A stretch of 48,714 nt of DNA from RGIG5057 sp036653755 (GTDB lineage: Bacteria; Bacillota; Clostridia; TANB77; CAG-465): assembly GCA_036653755.1 (NCBI GenBank), contig JAVVTJ010000005.1:1-48714 (forward strand). Direction: 5' to 3'. The position numbers and the translations under genes are program-made. The notes under the pieces are model-generated. The model had not been told where the DNA came from. It ran no database searches and saw nothing but the letters and a program-made list of their open reading frames with translations. Shown here one piece after another: positions 1-8,298 of the stretch. Every line of letters begins with the position of its first letter. The stretch's first letter is position 1.

Positions 1-252
1 ATCTTTTTTTATATTACTACTGTCTTTATTTAAGTCCTCTAATCTAAATGTTCCTGTAGTTGATGTATACTGTTTTGCTACATATAACGTTATTTCTGAG
101 TTATATGATTCTATGTTACTTTTAAATACTGCTTCATTTGCTTCTTCTATTGGGTTGTTATTTGTTAGTGACAGTATTACTGCTCCTGCTAATATTATTA
201 TGACGATTATAGTTACGACTAATACTATTAGACTTATTCCTTTTTTTTTCAT
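1..252 (-). CDS. prepilin-like protein, 5' part only
   Basis: The first 84 codons of a minus-strand gene that runs off the left edge. The N-terminus begins MKKKGISLIVLVVTI, a short basic stretch, a Gly, then about 20 hydrophobic residues, which is the arrangement of type IV prepilins and pseudopilins cleaved after the Gly by a prepilin peptidase. The usual Glu at position 5 of the mature protein is absent. A polar region starting NNNPIEEANEAVFKSN follows and would be the start of the exported domain. The start is fixed by a strong Shine-Dalgarno, AAAGAGGAGG, eight bases upstream. It belongs to the same N-terminal class as the genes at 19943 and 21866. The exported domain is outside the window, so its function is unknown. 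Confidence 0.8.
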   Translation of the reverse strand, partial: MKKKGISLIVLVVTIIVIIILAGAVILSLTNNNPIEEANEAVFKSNIESYNSEITLYVAKQYTSTTGTFRLEDLNKDSSNIKKD

Positions 253-463
253 ATTTTTTTCCTCCTCTTTATTTAGTAGTATATTTTAATTTTATACTAA
301 GGTTCTATACTACTTACAAACCATAGTACTGTGTTATGATATTACTACTTTTTTTACAATATGATTATGATGTAGAAATTAACCATACTTAAAAAAAGTA
401 ATTATCAATCAAAGATTTATTATATCTTTTATGCTATTTTTTAGATATAAATAACATACAATT

Positions 464-492
464 AGTATATCTCATTTTTCTTTTTTTTGCAA
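464..492 (-). promoter_or_regulatory. sigma-A-type promoter for the left-edge prepilin gene
   Basis: On the minus strand TTGCAA (487-492) and TATACT (464-469) are separated by 17 bases. Transcription would start near 457 and leave an untranslated leader of about 200 AT-rich bases before the ATG at 252. No riboswitch class was recognised in that leader. Confidence 0.6.
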
Positions 493-726
493 TAGTTTTT
501 TGTATTTTTACTAAATTTATATTATTTTTAAAGGTTCCACTTTCAAGTGCAACACCTTTTTTGAAAAAATTATATATAATTTTTATTAGTAGATAACATG
601 TTAAATACCTCTTTAATTATTCATGTTATAACTCATATTTATAATGAAATGTATCAAAATGTAGTAAAAATTTATGAATTCTTATACGCTAATACTACAA
701 TAGAAAAAGAATTAATATATAATAAC

Positions 727-780
727 AAATAGAAGGCACAGAAAGTCGAAATAAAATCAACTTTTTTATACCTTCTATTT
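727..780 (-). terminator. possible terminator of the ABC exporter operon
   Basis: AAATAGAAGG (727-736) pairs with CCTTCTATTT (771-780). A second inner pairing, AAAGT with ACTTT, shortens the loop. It lies directly after the stop of the permease gene. The T-tract on the minus strand is imperfect, so the call is moderate. Confidence 0.45.
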
Positions 781-785
781 ATTAT

Positions 786-3700
786 TTATTCTACACTTTT
801 AAGTGATTCTATCATATCTATTTTTTTTAATGAAAAATGTGTTAAAATATTTACAAATGTAGAAAAACCAATAGTTATTAATGCTGATAGTACAAAACTC
901 ATAGGTTTTATTATTCTAACTAACATTGCCATATCTGATTCACAAGTTATTATTATAAAGTAATTTAAAAATTGTCCTAATATAAGTCCTAAACCTATTC
1001 CTATTAATGTTAATATTATACTTTCTCTATCTACATATGACGATACTTCTTTATCATAAAAACCAAGTACTTTAATTGTAGCTAGTTCTCTTATACGTTC
1101 ACTTATGTTTACATTAGATAAATTGTATAAAACAACCAAAGCAAGAAGTCCTGCTGCAATTATTAAAACTAAAACTACATAATTTAAACTATTCATAGAT
1201 GTTTTAAAAGTTTCACCTATTCCTGTTACAAGATTTGCATTGTTTATATTTTCATTTTTAAGTAGCTGTGATATAAATATTTCATTACCAAGTGAAACAT
1301 CTTTCAAATTTGAATAAATATTATTATATATAACTTTATTAGCAAACGTTTTTGTATATAAATTTTCTGTCATGTAAACATAATGTGATACATAATTTTG
1401 AGTAATTGCAGATATTTTTACTTCTCTTGGAATATCTTCTTCATTAAATTTTAAATTAATTATATCTCCAACTTTTACATCTAATTGTTTAGAAAGTTGT
1501 TCAGTTATAATAACAGATTCATCATTTAAAACATATTTTTCTTTTTTTGTTCTTGATTTTAAATCTATATATTTTGAAATATCAGCATCATTTGGGATAG
1601 TAATTAGTTGTACATCTTTAGATAATTTATCACTATTACATTTTACTGATTCATTTCTAGAAAATATAAATTCTTTTATATTTTCATCAGAATCTAAAAA
1701 TTCTTTTACATTTGTAATATCATTAGATTCAATTTTATCTTTCAAAGATATTTGTAAATGATATTTAAAAATATCTCCATACTGTATAGGTGCTATTGAA
1801 AGTACAGAATCTTTAAGTCCAAATGCTGCCAAAAGAAGTGATGTACAACCAGCTATTCCTATTACAGTCATAAATAATCTTTTTTTATATCTGAAAATAT
1901 TTCTAGCTGTAACTTTATGTATAAAATTAAGTTTAGACCATATAAATCCAATTCTTTCTAAAAATACTCTTTTTCCTATTTTAGGTGATTTAGGTCTCAT
2001 AAGTGCAGCAGGTGTTACTTTCAATTCTTTAATACATGCCATAAGTGCAGCAATTGTAGTACATAAAATGCTAAGTCCTACAGCTATAACTGCATATTTA
2101 ACATTGAACTCTGTTACAACATCAGGCATTTTATATAGTATTCCATATACTTTAAACACAACAGTTGGTATTAAATTAAAACCTATTAAAATTCCAATTA
2201 AACTTCCAAATATTGCAGCTAATGTAGAGTACCATAAATATTTACTAGCAATATCTTTTTTATTATATCCTAGTGCTTTAAATATACCTATCTGTGATCT
2301 TTGTTCTTCAACCATTCTTGTCATAGATGTTAAACTAACAAGAGCTGCTACTAAGAAAAATACTACTGGAAATACAATTGAAAGTGAAGCAATTCTATTT
2401 GCATCTTGTTCGTATTGAACATAACTTCTTAATTTATCTCTACCTAAAAGATACCATTTAGGTTTTTTTAACTTAGATAAATCATCTTCCGCTTTTTTAA
2501 TATCAATTTCAGCTTTTTCACTTTCTGTTTTTAATTTTACTTTTGCATCATTTATTTTTATTTCATTATCTGATACTTCTTTTTGAGAATTTTCTAAACT
2601 AACTTTTGCATTTGCTATTTTTGTATATGCAGATTTTTTTTGTTTATCATAACTTAATTTTTGATTATTTAATTCTTTTCTTGAAGATAACAATAAATTT
2701 TCGCCATCTAAAAGTTCTTGCTTTTTAGTAACTAATTCATTATTTATATTTGAAATATTATCTTCATATGTTTTTATTTTAGCATCAATTATATAATTTT
2801 GTTTTGTTAAATCTGATATACTTGTATTTAATGTATCTATTTCTTTAACTAATGCATCAATTTTATTTTGAATATCTATCTTATCATTACCACTTGCATT
2901 ATTTAAATCAATTTTTAATTTGTTTAATACCGTTGTTTTATTTTTAATACTTTCAGTAATATTAGATATTTGATTCAAATTTGACTGTTTATTTGAACGT
3001 TCAAATTGTGTAGCATTATTTAAATCTATAACAGTTTTTTGTGCTAAATCAAACTCTTGAGTAGCCTTACTTTTAATATCTACAAATTCTTTTTCTTTTG
3101 TAGATAAAGTATTTTCTGCTAAATCTATTTTTTCCTTAGCATCTTTAAACTGTGTATATGCTTTATTTTCATTAGATTTTATAGCTTTTTGTCCATCTAA
3201 TATTTTAGCTTTACCATCGTTTAATTTAGTTTCACCAGATATAATATCATCATTTGCTTCTTTTACTTTATTTGAAAGCTGTATTTTAGCATCGTTTATC
3301 TTATCATTTGCTTCTTTTACTATTTCATCATATCTTACATCTTTTCTTATTTTTGCTAATTCTTCTAATTTATTCTGCACTTTTAAAGCATAACTACTAT
3401 AATTAGAATAATATGTATTATCTTTCATATCTCTATTTATAGTTACAAAAACTTCTGTATATACATCCGAAGTTATAGCTGAGTCTAATATATATATATA
3501 ATTATTAACTTTACCATTACCTAATTTAGAGCTTCCTTTGTCTAAAGTCATATAATATGGGCTTGCAACTGTTCCAACAATTGTAAACGTATGTGTATTC
3601 ATTTTATCTATAAAATCTTCTTCTGGTTCTAACTCTATCTTATCACCTATTTTAAGACCTGAAAAAGTTAAAAAAGATTCTTCTACAACACATTCATTTA

Positions 3701-4107
3701 CATTTTTAGGTAAAGTGCCATTTATAATTTTAACTTTATTTATATAACCTTCATTACCAGATATTATATTTTCAAGTGGAAAAGTATTTATTTTACTAAC
3801 AATTTCTTTATCATTTACTTTTACTAAACTATCAAAAGAAAATGAAGGCATTGTACCTTTTACTTCTTTCATTTTATTAATTTCAGATATATCATCGTAA
3901 GTTATACCATATGTAGATAATAACTTAAAATCCATCAAATTTTGAGCATTATAATACTTATCTGCAGCTATTTTCATATCTGGACATACAGAATTAATAC
4001 CAGCAAAAATAAGTGATCCGAAGCATTATTATAAGAAGTATAGATATAAATCTTTTTTTGCTACTTTTTATTTCTAAAATAGTATCTTTAATGAGTATTT
4101 TTTTCAT
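786..4107 (-). CDS. FtsX-type ABC exporter permease with long coiled coil; needs a +1 shift at CGG
   Basis: Membrane permease of an ABC exporter, about 1106 residues if one base is skipped. The N-terminus at 4107 reads MKKILIKDTILEIKSSKKRF and a first membrane segment. An extracytoplasmic region and a coiled coil of roughly 300 residues rich in Lys, Glu, Asp and Asn follow. Then come two FtsX-like blocks of hydrophobic segments; EQRSQIGIFKALGY and RIRELATIKVLGF are the typical cytoplasmic loops. The zero frame breaks at CTT CGG ATC (CGG at 4018-4020) and meets TAA eight codons later. Skipping one C gives IIMLGSLIFAGINSV and then the intact frame to 786. The rest of the gene shows no decay. 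It starts 2 bases after its ATPase partner. Substrate unknown; related large permeases with coiled coils occur throughout Firmicutes. Confidence 0.85.
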
Positions 4108-4109
4108 TC

Positions 4110-4811
4110 TTACCACTCGATTCTTTCTATATCTAAAGGATTAGAATTTACTTCTATATTTTCTGCCTTACCATTTCTAAAACGTATTACTTTATCTGCC
4201 ATAGGTGCAATTGCACTATTATGTGTTATTATAATTACTGTCATTTTTTCTTTTCTACATGTATCTTGTAATAATTTTAAAATTTGTTTACCTGTGTTAT
4301 AATCTAATGCACCAGTTGGTTCATCACATAACAGTAGTTTTGGATTTTTAGCTAGTGCTCTTGCAATTGCAACTCTTTGCTGCTCACCACCTGAGAGTTG
4401 AGAAGGAAAATTATTTATTCTATCTTCAAGTCCAACTTTTTTTAAAACATCAACTGGTTTTAATGGATTTTTACAAATTTGAATAGCAAGTTCAACATTT
4501 TCAACTGCTGTTAAATTTTGAACTAAATTATAAAACTGAAACACAAAACCTATATCATCTCTTCTATATGTTGTAAGCTGTTTTGGAGTATAGTTATTTA
4601 TATTTTTTTTATCTATTACTATATCACCAGAAGTTGCACTATCCATACCACCTAATATATTAAGTGCTGTTGTTTTACCTGCTCCACTAGGTCCTACAAT
4701 TACTACAAGTTCACCTTTTTCAATTTCAAAATTTGCAGCATCTAAAGCAGTTATAACAACTTCTCCCATTTCATATTCTTTTACAACATTTCTAAATTCA
4801 ATATATGACAT
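4110..4811 (-). CDS. ABC exporter ATPase, MacB/LolD-like
   Basis: ATP-binding subunit of about 233 residues that powers the adjacent FtsX-type permease. Walker A is GPSGAGKTT, the signature is LSGGEQQRVAIARAL, Walker B is LLLCDEPTGALD, and the H-loop is IITHNSAI. These place it in the MacB/LolD/FtsE group of the ABC superfamily. The start chosen is the ATG at 4811 (MSYIEFRNVVKEYEMG), because GAGGT lies five bases upstream; a GTG further upstream would place the Shine-Dalgarno inside the gene. It is transcribed with the permease from the promoter at 4846-4874. The substrate (peptide, lipid or antibiotic) cannot be read from the sequence. Confidence 0.93.
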   Translation of the reverse strand: MSYIEFRNVVKEYEMGEVVITALDAANFEIEKGELVVIVGPSGAGKTTALNILGGMDSATSGDIVIDKKNINNYTPKQLTTYRRDDIGFVFQFYNLVQNLTAVENVELAIQICKNPLKPVDVLKKVGLEDRINNFPSQLSGGEQQRVAIARALAKNPKLLLCDEPTGALDYNTGKQILKLLQDTCRKEKMTVIIITHNSAIAPMADKVIRFRNGKAENIEVNSNPLDIERIEW

Positions 4812-4845
4812 TTTATACCTCACATTTATTCTACATTATACATAT

Positions 4846-4874
4846 ATATTACTACTAATATATCATCTTGTCAA
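4846..4874 (-). promoter_or_regulatory. promoter of the ABC exporter operon
   Basis: On the minus strand TTGACA (4869-4874) is followed after 17 bases by TAATAT (4846-4851), about 35 bases before the ATPase start. Confidence 0.6.
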
Positions 4875-4962
4875 TATATTTCATTTAACTTTCACATTAA
4901 CGACAAATAAATTTACTATATATTACATTTTATTTATTTAATATGTTGTTAATGCTATTAAC

Positions 4963-5009
4963 AAATAAAAAGTATGCATATATATCAACTATATGCATAC
5001 TTTTTATTT
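4963..5009 (-). terminator. terminator after the 5008-5565 gene
   Basis: A long palindrome pairs AAATAAAAAGTATGCATA with its complement and overlaps the stop codon at 5008-5010. Read on the minus strand the 3' arm is rich in T. It separates this gene from the ABC exporter operon. Confidence 0.7.
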
Positions 5010-5565
5010 AAAACTTTATTATACTTTCAAAACTAAATCTTTCTTTACTAGAAGTAGTATTTATTTCATCAACATTATTATTTAATCTATTTTGATTAGT
5101 TTCATTTAATTCATTTACATCTAAACAAGATAAATATGCTGGCAATTTTTCGATTCTTCCATCTAAATTATAAAAATTATGAAAAGATGAATATAATGGC
5201 TGATATGTTCTTAAATTGAAATAATCATCAACTTCTTTAGGAGTAGTTACTTGCTTATCAAAGATTCTAATACTTATTAAATCATCTTTTAAATAGCCAA
5301 TTTTTTTAATATTACTTGTCTTCATTATTATAATAGAATATCCTAATTCATTTTCCAGTAAATTAATTACTTTATTTATAACTTCTTCATCTAAATAATG
5401 ATATGGTAAATAACCAGAATCAATAATTAATTCATCTCTATCATATACATTATAATAATATATATAATCTCTAAAAAATCTTTCTAAATTTTGTTTTATT
5501 AGTTTAAATCTTACTTCTGGATCTCTAGTTTTAAGTAATCTCATTTTAGTTACATCAATTAGCAT
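5008..5565 (-). CDS. hypothetical protein, 185 residues
   Basis: I do not recognise this protein. It is a soluble, charged protein without a signal peptide or membrane segment. The N-terminal half (MLIDVTKMRLLKTRDPEVRF, then an aromatic stretch around RDYIYYYNVYDRDELII) looks like a small alpha/beta domain. The last 40 residues are rich in Asn, Glu and Ser and are probably disordered. The start is supported by AAGGAG ten bases upstream. It stands alone between fhs and the ABC exporter, with its own terminator. Codon use resembles that of its neighbours, so nothing suggests recent transfer. Confidence 0.75.
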   Translation of the reverse strand: MLIDVTKMRLLKTRDPEVRFKLIKQNLERFFRDYIYYYNVYDRDELIIDSGYLPYHYLDEEVINKVINLLENELGYSIIIMKTSNIKKIGYLKDDLISIRIFDKQVTTPKEVDDYFNLRTYQPLYSSFHNFYNLDGRIEKLPAYLSCLDVNELNETNQNRLNNNVDEINTTSSKERFSFESIIKF

Positions 5566-5636
5566 TCTATATCCACTCCTTTTTTGCTTTACATATTATA
5601 CAATACTTTTATAGATTATTCAAATTATATTATCAA

Positions 5637-7229
5637 TTAATTTGAATAATCTTCATATTTAGATTTTCTACCTAATCCTGGCATTGTCATAATTTCTCCA
5701 GCATACGCTACAATAAATCCAGCTCCACTACTTATTTTTATATCTCTAATTGTTATAGTAAAATCTTTTACATCACCTAATTTTTTTGGATCATCAGTTA
5801 ATGAAAGAGGTGTTTTAGCTATACAAATAGGCATATTAGAATATCCAAGTTCAGTAGCTCTGTTTATATTTATTTCTGCTTTTTCTAAATATTTAATATA
5901 TTTTGCGCCATATATATTTTTACATATTTTTTCTATTTTATCTTTTATACAATCTGTGTCTTTATACATATATTCAAAATTTGGCTTTTCTTCTTCAATT
6001 GTTTTACATACAAGTTTGCATAAACTAATAGAGCCTTCTCCACCTTTTTCATATGCATCAGATATTTCAGCTTTAACACCTAAATTTATGCAATAATTTT
6101 TAACGACTTCAATCTCTTTATCAGTATCTGTAACAAACCTATTTATACATACAACTATTGGTAGTTTAAACTTTTTCATATTATTAATATGTGTTTTTAA
6201 ATTAATAATTCCTTTTTCTAATGCAGGTAAATCTTCTTTACTTAAATCACTAGAAAATCCATTATATTTCAAAGCTTTTACAGTTACTACAATAACTGCT
6301 AAATCAGGAATTAAACCCGCTTTTCTGCATTTTATATCTAAAAATTTTTCTGCACCTAAATCTGCACCAAATCCAGCTTCAACAAATGTATAATCTGCAA
6401 GTTTCATTGCAAGTCTTGTTGCAATAAGTGAATTACAACCATGAGCGATATTTGCAAAAGGTCCTAAATGGACAATACATGGATTGCCTTCACCAGTTTG
6501 AACTAAATTAGGATTAATTGCTTCTTTTAAAAGCTCTACCATTGCTCCTGATACATTAAAACTTTTGGCATATATAGGAGTTTTATCTTTTGTGTAGGCT
6601 ACAAGCATATTATCAATTCTATCTTTAAGTTCTTTTATATTTTCAACTAAACAACATATTGCCATAAGTTCACATGCAGCAGTTATATCAAATCCTGTTT
6701 CATATTCCACCTTTGAATTATTACCAATAGTAATTTTTCTAAGTCCTCTATCATTCATATCCATAGCTCTTTTTATACATATACTATTTATATCAATATT
6801 AAAAGGATTATCATAAAATACACTATTTTCAACAGCAGCACAAAGCAAATTATTTGCCGAAGTTATTGCATGAAAATCACCTGTAAAGTGCAGATTTATA
6901 TCTTTTTGTGGCTCAATAACTGCCATACCACCACCAATTGCGCCACCTTTTATACCAAAGGTAGGTCCTAATGATGGCTCCCTAAGCACAAGCATTGCGT
7001 TTTTACCAATTTGTTTCATACCCATTGCCATACCTATTGATTGAGTTGTTTTACCTTCACCATATGGAGTAGGATTAATTGAAGTAACAAGTATTAATTT
7101 ACTTGACTTATTATCCTTTATTTTATCATAATATTCATTCAAAATCTTTGCTTTATATTTTCCATGATATTCAATATACTCCTCAGGAATATTTAACTGT
7201 TTTACTATTTTATCAATTGTTTCTATCAT
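5637..7229 (-). CDS. fhs: formate--tetrahydrofolate ligase
   Basis: Cytoplasmic enzyme joining formate to tetrahydrofolate with ATP, giving 10-formyltetrahydrofolate for purine synthesis, initiator tRNA formylation and one-carbon metabolism of anaerobes. About 530 residues, slightly shorter than the usual 550 to 560. The ATP-binding loop TPYGEGKTTQSIGM lies near residue 60, followed by the family stretches LREPSLGPTFGIKGGA and NLHFTGDFHA. The C-terminus has the conserved GEIMTMPGLGRKS. The start is the ATG at 7229 (MIETIDKIVK), seven bases after GAGGTG; an upstream GTG overlaps that site. A strong promoter at 7272-7300 drives it as a single gene, and a mobile element ends 3 bases beyond its -35 box. 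Confidence 0.96.
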   Translation of the reverse strand: MIETIDKIVKQLNIPEEYIEYHGKYKAKILNEYYDKIKDNKSSKLILVTSINPTPYGEGKTTQSIGMAMGMKQIGKNAMLVLREPSLGPTFGIKGGAIGGGMAVIEPQKDINLHFTGDFHAITSANNLLCAAVENSVFYDNPFNIDINSICIKRAMDMNDRGLRKITIGNNSKVEYETGFDITAACELMAICCLVENIKELKDRIDNMLVAYTKDKTPIYAKSFNVSGAMVELLKEAINPNLVQTGEGNPCIVHLGPFANIAHGCNSLIATRLAMKLADYTFVEAGFGADLGAEKFLDIKCRKAGLIPDLAVIVVTVKALKYNGFSSDLSKEDLPALEKGIINLKTHINNMKKFKLPIVVCINRFVTDTDKEIEVVKNYCINLGVKAEISDAYEKGGEGSISLCKLVCKTIEEEKPNFEYMYKDTDCIKDKIEKICKNIYGAKYIKYLEKAEININRATELGYSNMPICIAKTPLSLTDDPKKLGDVKDFTITIRDIKISSGAGFIVAYAGEIMTMPGLGRKSKYEDYSN

Positions 7230-7271
7230 ATAATAGCACCTCACACTTTCATAATATATAACTTAAAAAAT

Positions 7272-7300
7272 ATTATACACTTTATCAATTTAATTTTCAA
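7272..7300 (-). promoter_or_regulatory. promoter of fhs
   Basis: On the minus strand TTGAAA (7295-7300) and TATAAT (7272-7277) are 17 bases apart. The terminal repeat of the mobile element begins at 7304, so the insertion cut off whatever lay upstream of the -35 box. Confidence 0.75.
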
Positions 7301-7408
7301 CCCTTAGGGCTAGATTTGTAAAAAAATATATGACACTTATTTAGCTATTTTTATTATAAAACATGTCATTTTATAGCAAAACTTGCGACTGAAATATTCA
7401 TATTTTTA

Positions 7409-7437
7409 TTGACTTTAAATACCTTGCAATGTATAAT
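7409..7437 (+). promoter_or_regulatory. internal promoter of mobile element copy 1
   Basis: TTGACT (7409-7414), 17 bases, TATAAT (7432-7437). Transcription would begin near 7445 at GTCTCGGGG, exactly where similarity to copy 2 begins. Confidence 0.75.
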
Positions 7438-7444
7438 ATATGTA

Positions 7445-7598
7445 GTCTCGGGGTACGGGAGTTCGCATACTAAATTTGCCCTTAAAAGCTGTACGTATGA
7501 AGTTGTTTTTACTTTTAGTAATGATGCAACATGCCACAAATCTAGCCCACTAGGGAAAGCTATATTAGCTTCCAAAAATCAGTGCTTTATCTAGCACA
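7445..7598 (+). ncRNA. candidate structured RNA of the mobile element, copy 1
   Basis: A sequence almost identical to 36597-36750 lies directly behind a consensus promoter and has no coding frame conserved with a start site. It starts GTCTCGGGGTACGGGAG, much richer in G and C than its surroundings. It can form CATAC (7466-7470) with GTATG (7495-7499); GTTG (7503-7506) with CAAC (7527-7530) enclosing TTAC with GTAA; an AAGCTA/TAGCTT hairpin near 7557-7571; and GTGCT (7582-7586) with AGCAC (7593-7597). At 7536-7548 it contains ACAAATCTAGCCC, the same 13 bases as the right terminal repeat. The 3' end is not defined: no hairpin with a U-tract was found, and the conserved sequence continues to 7857. 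I do not recognise a known RNA family. Confidence 0.5.
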
Positions 7599-7900
7599 GT
7601 TATTCTAATTAAATATATAAAATTATGTTTAATAATTTATTTTAAAATACAAATATTATACAATTTTAAAATATATCATTAAACAGCACGTTTGTTATGT
7701 CAATTTATATATTACATAGCCTATATTGTTATACTCAAATATTTATGTTTATCTTACGTACTAATGTGCTACAAAACCTATATTGTAGCGTAAATTTCAA
7801 GTTACGTTACTACTTATTCAAAATATCACCTATATAATTTTACAAATCTAGCCCTAAGCATATTATGGCTAATAGTAAATATATTAGTAGTGGTGATTAT

Positions 7901-8017
7901 ATGCGTATTTTAGTAATTAATAGAAAAATTATATATAAAGCTATTATTTTTATTATTTCTATATATATTATTTTATTCTATTTATTGAAAATAGTTATAT
8001 TTTTAAATACTAATTAA
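7901..8017 (+). CDS. possible small membrane protein, 38 residues
   Basis: A short frame starting MRILVINRKIIYKAIIFII after GGTGATTAT, the same kind of ribosome binding site used by spoVAD. After a basic N-terminus almost the whole product is one hydrophobic helix, ending in KIVIFLNTN. It could be a genuine small membrane protein, or the surviving N-terminus of a larger exported protein cut away when the neighbouring mobile element arrived. Such basic plus hydrophobic starts are common in signal anchors. No promoter was seen. Confidence 0.35.
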   Translation: MRILVINRKIIYKAIIFIISIYIILFYLLKIVIFLNTN

Positions 8018-8037
8018 CTTAAAATAATTATACAAAA

Positions 8038-8074
8038 AAAGTATATTCTCACAACATATGATAAATATACCTTT
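8038..8074 (-). terminator. terminator of the YwbE-like gene
   Basis: On the minus strand AAAGGTATATT pairs with AATATACTTT (one bulged base) and is followed by a run of T, just past the stop codon at 8083. Confidence 0.65.
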
Positions 8075-8082
8075 AATTATCT

Positions 8083-8277
8083 TTATTTTATTATTTGCTG
8101 AACTCTTCCAACTTGCCCATCTTCTAATCTTACTTTAATTCCTCTTGGATGAATATTGCTATTAGTTAATATATCTTTTACTATACCTTCCGTTAACTTT
8201 CCAGTAGGCTGATCTTGTTTTAAAACAATTAACACTTTAAGTCCTGCATGTATATTATTTCTTACTTGATTTTCCAT
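8083..8277 (-). CDS. YwbE-like small protein (DUF2196)
   Basis: A 64-residue basic protein matching the small YwbE family: an N-terminal NIHAGLKVLIVLKQDQPTGK, then GIVKDILTNSNIHPRGIKV and a C-terminal GQVGRVQQI. The family is thought to form a compact beta-rich fold; its role is not established. The start at 8277 follows AGGAGC. It lies 21 bases after obgE on the same strand and is probably cotranscribed with it. Confidence 0.85.
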   Translation of the reverse strand: MENQVRNNIHAGLKVLIVLKQDQPTGKLTEGIVKDILTNSNIHPRGIKVRLEDGQVGRVQQIIK

Positions 8278-8298
8278 TATATTAGCTCCTTACACGTT

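Larger units (their letters stand above)
253..785. other. intergenic region without a convincing gene
   Basis: This 533-base gap holds the leader and promoter of the left-edge prepilin gene and the terminator hairpin of the ABC permease. A nested hairpin at 530-559 (AAAGGT pairing with ACCTTT, inner CACT with AGTG) is followed by T residues on the plus strand. It looks like an intrinsic terminator, but no plus-strand gene precedes it. A 44-codon plus-strand frame at 598-732 has no ribosome binding site and is not called. Confidence 0.5.
7304..7857. mobile_element. short inverted-repeat (MITE-like) element, copy 1
   Basis: The ends are near-perfect inverted repeats: TTAGGGCTAGATTTGTA at 7304-7320 and TACAAATCTAGCCCTAA at 7841-7857. 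No transposase is encoded. If the flanking TA is a duplicated target, the element would resemble non-autonomous relatives of TA-targeting IS630/mariner transposons; this is inference. The right 413 bases (7445-7857) match copy 2 at 36597-37008 with about a dozen differences by eye. The left arm between the repeat and the promoter (7321-7408) has no visible similarity to copy 2. The element carries an internal promoter and a candidate RNA, annotated separately. Confidence 0.8.

Noticed and set aside
598..732. 44-codon plus-strand frame (MLNTSLIIHVITHIYN)
   Set aside because: No ribosome binding site, no promoter, and no recognisable motif in an AT-rich gap.
786..3977. Permease starting at the internal Met at 3977
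   Set aside because: The first membrane helix and the family N-terminus lie upstream to 4107 and join at the CGG site.
7366..7594. Short frames on both strands within the mobile element
   Set aside because: They overlap the candidate RNA and its promoter, lack ribosome sites, and differ between the two copies in start and end.
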